Source: GCA-020356105 sp964347475 (GTDB lineage Bacteria; Pseudomonadota; Alphaproteobacteria; UBA8366; JADFVY01). Taken from it: DNA of 17,037 nt. Numbering within the stretch: position 1 is the stretch's first letter; each line of letters begins with the position of its first letter. The notes under the pieces are model-generated. The model saw nothing but the letters and a program-made list of their open reading frames with translations, searched no databases and had not been told where the DNA came from. The position numbers were made by a program, and so were the translations under genes. Below are positions 7,036 to 14,839 of the stretch, in pieces. The DNA lies in NCBI GenBank assembly GCA_964347475.1, contig CAYFYY010000093.1, forward strand, positions 1 to 17,037. Reading direction: 5' to 3'.

Positions 7036-7509
7036 CTAGCGCCCGAGTGCGCGGTCGAGATATTGCTCGAGGCTGGTGAAGCAGCCGATCCAGCCGCCCT
7101 CGTGTTTGTCGCGCGCGATGTCCGTAGGCAGGCCCTCGTGCACGAGTGTCAGCTCGGTACCACCCTCCATTTCGCGAAGTTCGATCGTGACGACGGTTTC
7201 CAATCCGGCGAGCTCACCGTGACCCCACACCCAGGACAAGACGATCCGTTCGGGAGGGGAAATCTCTCGATAGACTCCGGATACGGGATAAACACCATCC
7301 TCTTCATACATCTCCAAGCTGAAGCGCCCGCCGGGGCACGCCTCGATGGCGAAATTGCGTGTCTGCACGCCGTCCGGGCCGAACCAGGCGGCCAATGCTT
7401 CCGGATTGGTCCAAGCCTCAAACACCGCCTCGCGCCGCGCCTTAAAACGCCGGGTTAGTCGCAGGGTTGGCTGCGTTGCCGTATCATCACGCAGGTTCAT
7501 CTCGTTCAC
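7036..7509 (-). CDS. SRPBCC/AHSA1-family (START-like) protein
   Basis: The protein has 157 residues. The AHSA1-like SRPBCC signature is clear: LTRRFKARREAVFEAWTNPE, AWFGP, PGGRFSLEM, SPPERIVLSW and GTELTLVHEGLP, ending in W-GCFTSLEQYL. The fold makes a deep hydrophobic pocket, and the ligand is unknown. GTG 7509 is a well-supported start, with AAGGAG 7 nt upstream on the reverse strand. It overlaps the end of the ArsR-type gene by 23 nt. Pairs of an ArsR-like regulator and an SRPBCC protein are very common in bacteria and are often followed by small enzymes such as GFA or DoxX. The pairing suggests joint regulation, but not a known pathway. Confidence 0.9.
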   Translation of the reverse strand: MNEMNLRDDTATQPTLRLTRRFKARREAVFEAWTNPEALAAWFGPDGVQTRNFAIEACPGGRFSLEMYEEDGVYPVSGVYREISPPERIVLSWVWGHGELAGLETVVTIELREMEGGTELTLVHEGLPTDIARDKHEGGWIGCFTSLEQYLDRALGR

Positions 7510-7867
7510 CGTTGGTCTCCTTGCTTTCGCCTGTCTGCGTGTGCATCTCGTCGAGGTAGCGCGCCAGGGAATCGAAACGGGCTTCCCAGAACCGGCGGTG
7601 GATCTCGATCCAGTCCACCGCCTGCTTCATCGGTGCCGGATCGAGGCGGCAGCGGTGCACGCGGCCGTCGCGCTGGCGGATCAGCAGCCCAGCGCCCTCC
7701 AACACCTTCAGATGCTTGGAGACCGCCGGCAACGATATCCGGAATGGCGCCGCCAGCTCGCCGGCCGTTGCTTCGCCCGCCGCCAGCCGCTCCAGAATCG
7801 CCCGCCGCGTTGGATCGGCCATCGCCTGGAAGGCGGCGCTGAGAGCATCGGATTGGCTTGCAACCAT
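7487..7867 (-). CDS. ArsR-family winged-helix repressor
   Basis: This 126-residue winged helix-turn-helix protein has the ArsR layout. LSAAFQAMADPTRRAILERLA is the first helix pair, GEATAGELAAPFRISLPAVSKHLKVLEGAGL (about 31-61) is the DNA-binding helix-turn-helix, and RQRDGRVHRCRLDP is the wing. The metal-binding Cys pair of true arsenic sensors (CxC in the DNA-binding helix) is absent, so it is not expected to sense arsenic. It belongs to the subgroup that sits next to SRPBCC genes. It is the first gene of the reverse operon. The palindrome at 7893-7912 overlaps its promoter, which fits autorepression. The product ends in an acidic 20-residue tail. No strong Shine-Dalgarno sequence is visible before the ATG. 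Confidence 0.93.
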   Translation of the reverse strand: MVASQSDALSAAFQAMADPTRRAILERLAAGEATAGELAAPFRISLPAVSKHLKVLEGAGLLIRQRDGRVHRCRLDPAPMKQAVDWIEIHRRFWEARFDSLARYLDEMHTQTGESKETNGERDEPA

Positions 7868-7892
7868 CAGAGGGAAAATTGTTGCTGTTAAA

Positions 7893-7912
7893 ACTTAACC
7901 AGTTGGTTAAGT
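7893..7912. promoter_or_regulatory. Palindromic operator for the ArsR-type repressor
   Basis: ACTTAACCAGTTGGTTAAGT is a near-perfect palindrome: 9-bp arms (ACTTAACCA / TGGTTAAGT) around a 2-nt centre. It lies 26 bp upstream of the repressor ATG and overlaps the -10 box of the reverse promoter, so a bound dimer would block transcription. It also lies between the repressor and the divergent efflux gene. Operators with TTAACCA arms are what I would expect for this ArsR subgroup; binding is inferred. Confidence 0.8.
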
Positions 7913-7938
7913 GTAGTCGAGACAGCCCCCGATGTAAA
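7910..7938 (-). promoter_or_regulatory. Promoter of the arsR-SRPBCC-GFA operon
   Basis: On the reverse strand TTTACA (7938-7933, 5/6 of the -35 consensus) is followed by exactly 17 nt and TACACT (7915-7910, 4/6 of the -10). The -10 runs into the 20-bp operator, and the predicted transcript start falls inside it. Confidence 0.6.
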
Positions 7939-8047
7939 CAGGCCGGATGGGCCGGCCGGTTTCGATTTGACGCGGGGAGCCGGAACAGCTAGGAGCACCG
8001 GGCCGGTCGCCGCAGCGGGCGATGCGGCTTCAACCGATCGATCAGCC

Positions 8048-9274
8048 ATGAACGACATTCGGCGGAATTCGGCCTCTCGGCAGGGAGGGCCCACTGCGGG
8101 GCGCGGCGAATTCGTCGCGCGGACGGCGCTGATGATTTCGCTGGTCGCCTTGTCGATCGATGCAATGTTGCCGGCGTTGCAGGAGATCGGTCGCGACCTC
8201 GCCGTGCAGCGGAGCAACGATGCGCAGCTGGTCGTCTCCGCGCTGTTCCTGGGCCTTGCGGTCGGCACGATGGTGTACGGCCCGATATCCGACAGTACCG
8301 GCCGCAAGCCTGCGATCTACGCCGGGTTCGCCCTGTTCATCCTGGGCTGTCTGTTGTCCGTGGCGGCGACCAGCTTCCCGGTCATGCTGGCGGGACGGTT
8401 CCTGCAGGGACTTGGCGCGGCCGGGCCGCGCATCGTGGCGATCGCCCTCGTCCGCGATCACTATGCCGGACGCGGCATGGCCAGCATCATGTCGATGGTG
8501 ATGGGGGTCTTCATTCTCGTGCCGGTGCTGGCGCCGGCGATGGGCCAGGGTATCCTGATGGTAGCCGACTGGCGGGCGATCTTCGGCATGCTGCTGGCAT
8601 TGGCGTTGATTGCACTGCTCTGGTTCGCGCTCCGCCAACCGGAGACCCTGAAGGCGGAACGCCGCACACCGTTTTCGGTACTGCGGATCGGCCGGGCCAT
8701 CCGCGAGACGTGTGCGAACCGCACCGCGCTCGGCTACACCATCGCGGCAGGGCTGGCCTTCGGCGCTCTCGTCGGCTACCTCACTTCAGCCCCGCAAGTC
8801 CTTCAGATTCAGTATGGGTTGGGCGCCAGATTCCCGTTGTATTTCGCGGTCCTGGCCTTGGCGATCGGCGGCGCGTCTTGGGCCAATTCCCGCCTCGTCA
8901 TGCGCTTCGGCATGCGGCGCCTTTCAGGCCTCGCCGTGACGACGCTCAGCGCGTTATCCCTCGCCTTTTTCGCCATCGCCTGGATGGCGGCGGGCCATCC
9001 GCCACTCATGGCGATGATGGCCTATTTGATGGCAGCGTTCTTCTGCATGGGCATTCTGTTCGGCAATTTCAATGCGCTCGCAATGGAGCCGTTGGGCCAT
9101 ATCGCCGGCGTCGCGGCATCGGTCATCGGGTCGCTGACAACCTTCATTTCCCTGTCGCTGGGCACCGTGATAGGCCAAGCGTATGACGGCACCGTCCTGC
9201 CGCTTGTCGGCGGCTTCGCGGCGCTGGCCATCGCATCCGTCGCGGTCATGCGCTGGGCCGAAGGTGGCCGGTAG
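8048..9274 (+). CDS. MFS multidrug efflux transporter, Bcr/CflA type
   Basis: The protein has 408 residues and 12 predicted hydrophobic segments. The N-terminal helix ends in LVALSIDAMLPAL, a stretch typical of the Bcr/CflA (DHA1) group; MFS motif A follows as GPISDSTGRK (78-87). The second half has a segment like FFCMGILFGNFNALAMEPLGHIAGVAASVIGS, also typical. Members export drugs such as bicyclomycin or chloramphenicol by proton antiport; the substrate here is unknown. ATG 8048 is chosen because it gives the family's usual N-terminal length; a start at 7967 would add 27 low-complexity residues. No strong ribosome site is visible at 8048. It diverges from the ArsR-type operon, so the operator between them may affect it too. 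Confidence 0.88.
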   Translation: MNDIRRNSASRQGGPTAGRGEFVARTALMISLVALSIDAMLPALQEIGRDLAVQRSNDAQLVVSALFLGLAVGTMVYGPISDSTGRKPAIYAGFALFILGCLLSVAATSFPVMLAGRFLQGLGAAGPRIVAIALVRDHYAGRGMASIMSMVMGVFILVPVLAPAMGQGILMVADWRAIFGMLLALALIALLWFALRQPETLKAERRTPFSVLRIGRAIRETCANRTALGYTIAAGLAFGALVGYLTSAPQVLQIQYGLGARFPLYFAVLALAIGGASWANSRLVMRFGMRRLSGLAVTTLSALSLAFFAIAWMAAGHPPLMAMMAYLMAAFFCMGILFGNFNALAMEPLGHIAGVAASVIGSLTTFISLSLGTVIGQAYDGTVLPLVGGFAALAIASVAVMRWAEGGR

Positions 9275-9284
9275 GCACCGGGCC
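9266..9284 (+). terminator. Weak hairpin at the end of the MFS gene
   Basis: GGCCGGT (9266-9272) pairs with ACCGGGCC (9277-9284) with one bulged G and a 4-nt loop. The stem includes the stop codon. There is no T-run, so termination is only possible. Confidence 0.2.
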
Positions 9285-9350
9285 TAACGACTGGCCTCGA
9301 AGCGTGCCGGATGCTATGCCGTAGGGCGTAACTGTCGGACGGGGACGGCC

Positions 9351-10883
<1,533 letters not shown>

Positions 10884-10906
10884 GGGAGGGGACCGACCCG
10901 ACGGTC

Positions 10907-11611
10907 GTGCTGCTCCCGGGCCTCGATGGCACGGGCATCCTGTTCCGCCCGCTTCTCACGGCGCTGTCGCCGAAAATACGCACGCTGACCTGCGCCTATC
11001 CCCGCGACGTCTTCCTGTCGGTGGGACGACTCGCAGAACTGGTCGCGGACCGTATTTGCGAAATGGGCAGGGTCGTTATCGTCGCGGAGTCCTGGTCCGG
11101 GCTGGTTTGCCTGGAACTGCTGCGGCGCCGGCCGGCCAATATTGTGGGCGTGATCTTTATCGCCTGCTTCACGACGCCGCCGCGGCGATCGCTGCTGGCG
11201 TTGTCGCGTCTCCTTCCGCTGTCTGTGCTCATGCAGCTGCCGCCGCCGGCTTTGCTGGTGCGCCGGTACTGCCTCGGCGCGGAGGCGGGGCCGGAAGAGC
11301 TCGCGCTGTTCCGCGAGGCGTTGTCGGTGGTCCGGCCCCGGGTGCTCGCCGAACGGCTGGGAAGCCTGCGAAGAATCGACACCTACGGCGATGCGATAAC
11401 CCTGCCCGCCAGCTATATCCAGTCGACGGGAGACCGGCTCGTCCCGGACTCCGCCGTCGATCCGTTCAGGGCCATGTCCGCGACGCTCAAGGTTCACCGC
11501 GTCGAGGGTCCGCATTTCCTCCTCCAGGCGAGGCCCGGCGACTGCGCCAGGATCATTGGCGAAATCGTCCAGCCGCTCGGGGCCAGATTGGACCCTACTC
11601 GAACAGGCTGA
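10907..11611 (+). CDS. Alpha/beta-hydrolase fold protein
   Basis: The visible product has 234 residues. LLPGLDGTGILFRPLL is the start of the fold, with the oxyanion-hole region after the first strand. The nucleophile elbow is VIVAESWSG with Ser62. This AES-x-S-G form replaces the classic G-x-S-x-G but is common in this small family (AESFSG in relatives). The acid is likely Asp in STGDRLVP and the base His in VEGPHFLLQARP. The substrate is unknown. The start is uncertain: the GTG at 10907 is the only standard start near the 5' end, but a good GGGGAGG lies 15-17 nt before it. Homologues begin a few residues before the VVLLPG strand, so a slightly earlier nonstandard start is possible. Probably co-transcribed with pccB. 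The 3' end overlaps the opposing SH3 gene by 17 nt. Confidence 0.8.
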   Translation: MLLPGLDGTGILFRPLLTALSPKIRTLTCAYPRDVFLSVGRLAELVADRICEMGRVVIVAESWSGLVCLELLRRRPANIVGVIFIACFTTPPRRSLLALSRLLPLSVLMQLPPPALLVRRYCLGAEAGPEELALFREALSVVRPRVLAERLGSLRRIDTYGDAITLPASYIQSTGDRLVPDSAVDPFRAMSATLKVHRVEGPHFLLQARPGDCARIIGEIVQPLGARLDPTRTG

Positions 11612-12212
11612 CACCGCGGAAGTTATCAATCCTATCGGTCCAGCCGACGGTGCCGTCCGGCAGGCGGATCCTGACCCACCATTCGGACTCGCGTTCCCGC
11701 CGGTCCAAGGGGATGGACCACCAGCACGCCTCCGAAGGCGTGTCGCAGCTCTTGAACCGGTGGATGGAGAGGTCATGCATCGGCACGATCGAGACCGACA
11801 GCCGCTTGCCGTCCAGCCAGGCGATGTTGAACCCCTCGCCCTCATAGGTGAGCAGATAGAAGCGCTCGCCCGCCCGCAGGTCGCGCAGATAGGTCTTGCG
11901 GTCGTTGTAGCTGTAGGCGTCGAGCCGTGTCGCCGCGACCACTATAACCGGGATCGGCCGCGTGCAGACATGCCCGGTCTCGGCCCGGACCGTATCACCT
12001 GCCGTCGCGGTGCCCACCCGGCGCCCGCCGCGCGGTTGGTCATAGAGCGCGGTGGCCTCGTGGACGGTCCATTCCCGATATGCTCAGCCTTCGAACGGGC
12101 AGGCGCCTTCGTCGACATACCACCCGTCGGACAGCGGCGGGTTGTCGGCTCTGGCGTCGGCCCCGACCGCTATCACTAGGCCGGCGAGGAACGCAAAAAT
12201 CGTTACGCGCAG
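11595..12212 (-). CDS. Secreted SH3-type protein interrupted by one in-frame TGA (candidate selenoprotein or recent pseudogene)
   Basis: Read across the TGA at 12084-12086, this frame gives a 205-position product. A signal peptide (RVTIFAFLAGLVIAVGADARA, cut after ARA) is followed by a mature start DNPPLSDGWYVDEGACPFEG, then the TGA, then AYREWTVHEATALYD and an SH3b-like region (VGTATAGDTVRAETGHV). The C-terminal half includes YEGEGFNIAWLDGK and a closing LPDGTVGWTD-IDNF. Both halves are in the same frame with no other lesion. From memory, homologues read CPFECCTYREW here, so the TGA sits at a Cys column. The start appears to be CTG (12212-12210) with GGAGG 8 nt upstream; no ATG, GTG or TTG is available in frame. 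Role unknown; it should be periplasmic. If TGA is a true stop, translation yields only 42 residues, and the second part could start at GTG 12017. Confidence 0.65.
12084..12086 (-). other. In-frame TGA codon inside the SH3-type gene
   Basis: TGA on the reverse strand is flanked by GGC (Gly) and GCA (Ala), between CPFEG and AYREW. A small hairpin TGGA-CCG-TCCA at 12061-12071 begins 13 nt after it. That is in roughly the right place for a bacterial selenocysteine element, but the stem is only 4 bp and the loop does not begin with G. Other genes in the window end in TGA normally, so a reassigned genetic code is not supported. Confidence 0.9.
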
Positions 12213-12241
12213 TTTGCTCGCCTCCGCACTGCGGCGCCCTA

Positions 12242-12270
12242 AATTGAGCGGGAGAGTCTTACCACGCCAA
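12242..12270 (-). promoter_or_regulatory. Candidate promoter of the SH3-type gene
   Basis: On the reverse strand TTGGCG (12270-12265) and TCAATT (12247-12242) are separated by 17 nt. The predicted start near 12235 would give a leader of about 20 nt containing the GGAGG (12225-12221). The -10 is a poor match (3/6). Confidence 0.3.
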
Positions 12271-12287
12271 TAACTAACGGAGGCATA

Positions 12288-12725
12288 ATGGACCAGCGGC
12301 TCAGCCTCGTGACCCTTGGCGTCGCGGACATCGCGCGGGCACGACGGTTCTATTGCGACGGGCTTGGCTGGCGCGAGTCCTCGGCCGGAAACGAGTCGGT
12401 CTGTTTCATCGACGCCGGCGGCGTCGTGCTCGGCCTGTACGGGCGTGCGGCTCTGGCCGAGGATGCGGGCGTGCCCCCGGACGGAGGCGGATTTTCCGGC
12501 TTTGCCCTTGCCCATAACGTGCCGAGCGAGGCCGACGTCGATCGCGTCCTCGCCGAGGCGGTGGACGCCGGGGGAATCCTCGTCAAGCCGGGGCAGAAGG
12601 TGTTCTGGGGCGGCTATTCCGGCTATTTCGCCGACCCCGACGGCCATCTGTGGGAGGTCGCGCACAACCCCTTCTTCCCGCTCGACGTGGCCGGGCGGAT
12701 CCAGCTGCCGCCACCGGCGGAGTGA
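12288..12725 (+). CDS. VOC-superfamily (glyoxalase/bleomycin-resistance fold) protein
   Basis: This 145-residue protein is a single VOC domain made of two beta-alpha-beta-beta-beta modules. The first module is VTLGVADIARARRFYCDGLGW (8-28), with VCFIDAGGVVLGLYG; the second starts GGFSGFALAHNVPSEADVDRVLAEAVDAGG. It closes with GYFADPDGHLWEVAHNP (112-128), the usual final strand, whose Glu123 and an upstream His75 are at positions that bind metal in this family. Its substrate is unknown; most such small VOC proteins lack a proven reaction. ATG 12288 has GGAGG about 5 nt upstream. The two-helix membrane protein gene starts 4 nt after its stop, so they share a transcript. It diverges from the SH3-type gene. 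Confidence 0.9.
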   Translation: MDQRLSLVTLGVADIARARRFYCDGLGWRESSAGNESVCFIDAGGVVLGLYGRAALAEDAGVPPDGGGFSGFALAHNVPSEADVDRVLAEAVDAGGILVKPGQKVFWGGYSGYFADPDGHLWEVAHNPFFPLDVAGRIQLPPPAE

Positions 12726-12729
12726 TGCC

Positions 12730-12957
12730 ATGGGCGGACAGGACCCGGCGACCGAACGGGCCCGGCGGCGCCTGCGCGGGTTCCTCTGGCATTTGATCGG
12801 CTACTTCGCGGCGATGCTGTTGATCTTGCCCGCAAACCTGATCCTGTCATCGGATGTCGCCTGGTTCGTGTTGCCGCTGGTCGGCTGGGGCGGCGTGCTG
12901 GCGATCCACGTCGCCTATGCGATGGGACTGTTTGACGTATTCTTTGATCGCGACTGA
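12730..12957 (+). CDS. Small two-helix membrane protein (2TM domain)
   Basis: The product has 75 residues: a charged N-terminus (DPATERARRRLRGF) and two hydrophobic helices, LWHLIGYFAAMLLILPANLIL and WFVLPLVGWGGVLAIHVAYAM, ending in GLFDVFFDRD. This matches the small 2TM domain family, found alone or fused to kinases and regulators; function unknown. ATG 12730 is 4 nt after the VOC stop, with a GGAG around 12719 as ribosome site. A longer frame in the same phase runs inside the VOC gene and was not used. Confidence 0.8.
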   Translation: MGGQDPATERARRRLRGFLWHLIGYFAAMLLILPANLILSSDVAWFVLPLVGWGGVLAIHVAYAMGLFDVFFDRD

Positions 12958-13039
12958 CCCCTTTACGCGGGCTTAACCCGCGCTGGCGTTAGCTGGGGCG
13001 CGCCGCGTGCCGGCGGCGCGCGCCATTCGGGGTCCGTCG

Positions 13040-14572
13040 ATGACGCGTGACAGGATGATCCGGCTCGGTTGGGCTGCCCTCTCGCTGGTCGTGCTCGCTA
13101 TCGCGGTCGGCCCGGGGGTGGGAAATTTCGTCGCCGCGATGCAGGGCGATGCGATCACCGTCGACTATCCCTGGCTGCTGGAGGCCGGGCGGCATCTGCT
13201 GGCGACGCGCGAGTTGCCGCAGACCGACATCTTCTCTTGGACCCATGACGACAAGCCCTGGGTGCTGTACCAGTGGCTGTTCGAGGTTTTGCTGGCCACG
13301 GCCGAGAGCGTGCTCGGGGTCGACTGGCTGGTGCGGCTGTTCATGCTGACGGTGATCGCGATCTATCTGTTGGTGCCGCTGTTCGGCGGCGTGCCGCGCC
13401 GCGTCCCCTTCGTCCTGACGGGTGCGATCGGCGCCCTTGCGCTGCTGATGGTCACGCTCAACATGTCGATCCGGCCGGGATTGCTGACCACGCTGTTCCT
13501 CCTTGTCCAGTATCTGACGCTCGACGCCATGCGACGCGACCGCCTGGGCCGGTACGGCGGCATCGCTATCATCGCCGGCGTCTACCTCATGTGGGGCAAC
13601 ATTCATCTCGGGGTCATCCTCGGCCCCATTTCCCTGACGCTGATGCTTGCCGGTGACGCGGTCGACAGGGCCGGGTTGCGACGATTCGAGCCCGCCGACC
13701 CGCAGGTCGCGGGCATACCGCTGTCGCCGCGGCTGATGGGGGCGATTCTCGCAACGGCAATCGGGGCGAGTCTGGTCAACCCTTACGGCCCGCATGTCTA
13801 CGCACGGATCATCGACGTTGCCGGCCAGGCCGACCACACGGCCATCGTCGACGAGTTGCAGCCGCTTGATCTTACGCTGGTGCAGGGACAGCTCCTGCTG
13901 CTCTGCACCGGACTCTTCCTGCTGACGCTGCTCCGGTTCCGGCGCGCCGCTTCGACCCAGGAAATTCTTCACATCGTCGTGTTCACCGCAATGGCGGTCA
14001 TCGCCGGCCGGCTGATTCTTTGGGCAGCGCTTTTCCATGTGCTGATCCTGCCCCGTGCCCTGTACCAGCTGTGGTGCGACCTGAAGGCCACGCGACCGGG
14101 ACTGGAGCCGATTCTGGGCGCTGCCGAGGAGTTCCGGCCGATGATAATGGCCATGCTGGTGCTGTATGGCGTCGGAATGAGTGTTGCCGTGCCCGACCGC
14201 ATTGCACCGCTGCGCATGGGCCTGTGCGAGCCGTTGCTACCGGGTCTGCACGAAATTGCCGCACTGCGCCGGCCGGGGGACCGGATGTTCAACGATGACA
14301 AGTCCGGCAGCTGCATGTTGCTAATCGACCCCAAGGCCAAGCTCTTCATCGACACCCGCTTCGATTTCTATGGCGAGGCGTTCCTTGCCGAAGCGGCGTA
14401 TACGATGAGCCTGCAGGCCGATTGGCGTGAAACCTTTGCGCGCTGGGATATTGACAGCGCCGTGGTCACCCGAGACTGGCCGCTGGCCCGTGCCCTCGAA
14501 CAGGCGGCGGATTTCGAGAAACTCTTCGATGATGGCACCCTCGCGTACTATCGGCGCGGGACGACCGACTGA
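13040..14572 (+). CDS. Polytopic membrane protein, GT-C glycosyltransferase-like
   Basis: The product has about 510 residues with roughly ten hydrophobic segments. After the first helix (LGWAALSLVVLAIAVGPGVG) comes a periplasmic loop with VDYPWLLEAGRHLL and LPQTDIFSWTHDDKPWVLYQWLFEVLL. This D-FS-T...PW...WL pattern marks a large family of GT-C-like membrane proteins (related to PMT/ArnT types) that mostly have no known substrate. The C-terminal soluble part contains RMFNDDKSGSCMLL and KLFIDTRFDFYG, also usual in that group. The enzyme role is inferred from architecture alone; no lipid-linked donor or acceptor is evident. ATG 13040 has GGGGT upstream; 13007 (a GTG) is the alternative start. 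It is 82 nt after the 2TM gene, in the same direction. Confidence 0.7.
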   Translation: MTRDRMIRLGWAALSLVVLAIAVGPGVGNFVAAMQGDAITVDYPWLLEAGRHLLATRELPQTDIFSWTHDDKPWVLYQWLFEVLLATAESVLGVDWLVRLFMLTVIAIYLLVPLFGGVPRRVPFVLTGAIGALALLMVTLNMSIRPGLLTTLFLLVQYLTLDAMRRDRLGRYGGIAIIAGVYLMWGNIHLGVILGPISLTLMLAGDAVDRAGLRRFEPADPQVAGIPLSPRLMGAILATAIGASLVNPYGPHVYARIIDVAGQADHTAIVDELQPLDLTLVQGQLLLLCTGLFLLTLLRFRRAASTQEILHIVVFTAMAVIAGRLILWAALFHVLILPRALYQLWCDLKATRPGLEPILGAAEEFRPMIMAMLVLYGVGMSVAVPDRIAPLRMGLCEPLLPGLHEIAALRRPGDRMFNDDKSGSCMLLIDPKAKLFIDTRFDFYGEAFLAEAAYTMSLQADWRETFARWDIDSAVVTRDWPLARALEQAADFEKLFDDGTLAYYRRGTTD

Positions 14573-14839
14573 TCCGCAGCGGTTGCGTCCGCCATGTCCC
14601 GGGCAGGCCAAAGGACGCATTAATCCATAAAATTCGTATGGATATGTGGAGCGTCACTGCACTTAATACGATACAGTGCGCCCGAATTGGCAGAAAGCAT
14701 GGGGGCTTGCCTTAATCGTCCAGAGCGCGCACAGGACTGCGCGTGTGGTCATTTACGATGCGGGACCGGCTTCGTGTCATGCCTTGAAACCCTGCAGGAG
14801 CTGTTCCGGCAAGCGCGCAAGCGCCGGAGGTGGGCAAGG
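14573..14839 (+). other. Region before the histidine kinase gene
   Basis: The first ~110 nt are AT-richer and probably hold the promoter. Features are TTAATACGATAC (14663-14674, -10-like), with CACTG (14655-14659) and CAGTG (14674-14678) as a short inverted repeat around it. The kinase frame stays open through 14687-14839, which would add 51 residues including five Cys (MAESMGACLN..., TTG or ATG 14699 start). That extension lacks a ribosome site and does not resemble a signal peptide. Confidence 0.4.

Noticed and set aside
12084..12086. TGA read as Trp through a changed genetic code
   Set aside because: TGA is used as a normal stop for several genes here (for example crcB, rluC and VOC), and the column looks like Cys, not Trp.
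12084..12731. A 215-codon reverse-strand frame running into the SH3-type gene
   Set aside because: Only the last 42 codons (signal peptide and mature start) look real; the rest is antisense to the VOC gene.
12989..14038. A 349-codon reverse-strand frame opposite the GT-C-like gene
   Set aside because: Low-complexity Gln/Arg/Asp/His composition typical of antisense frames; the forward frame has clear membrane segments.
14655..14678. CACTG...CAGTG inverted repeat as an operator
   Set aside because: Only five-base arms, expected by chance; kept as a note in the region entry.
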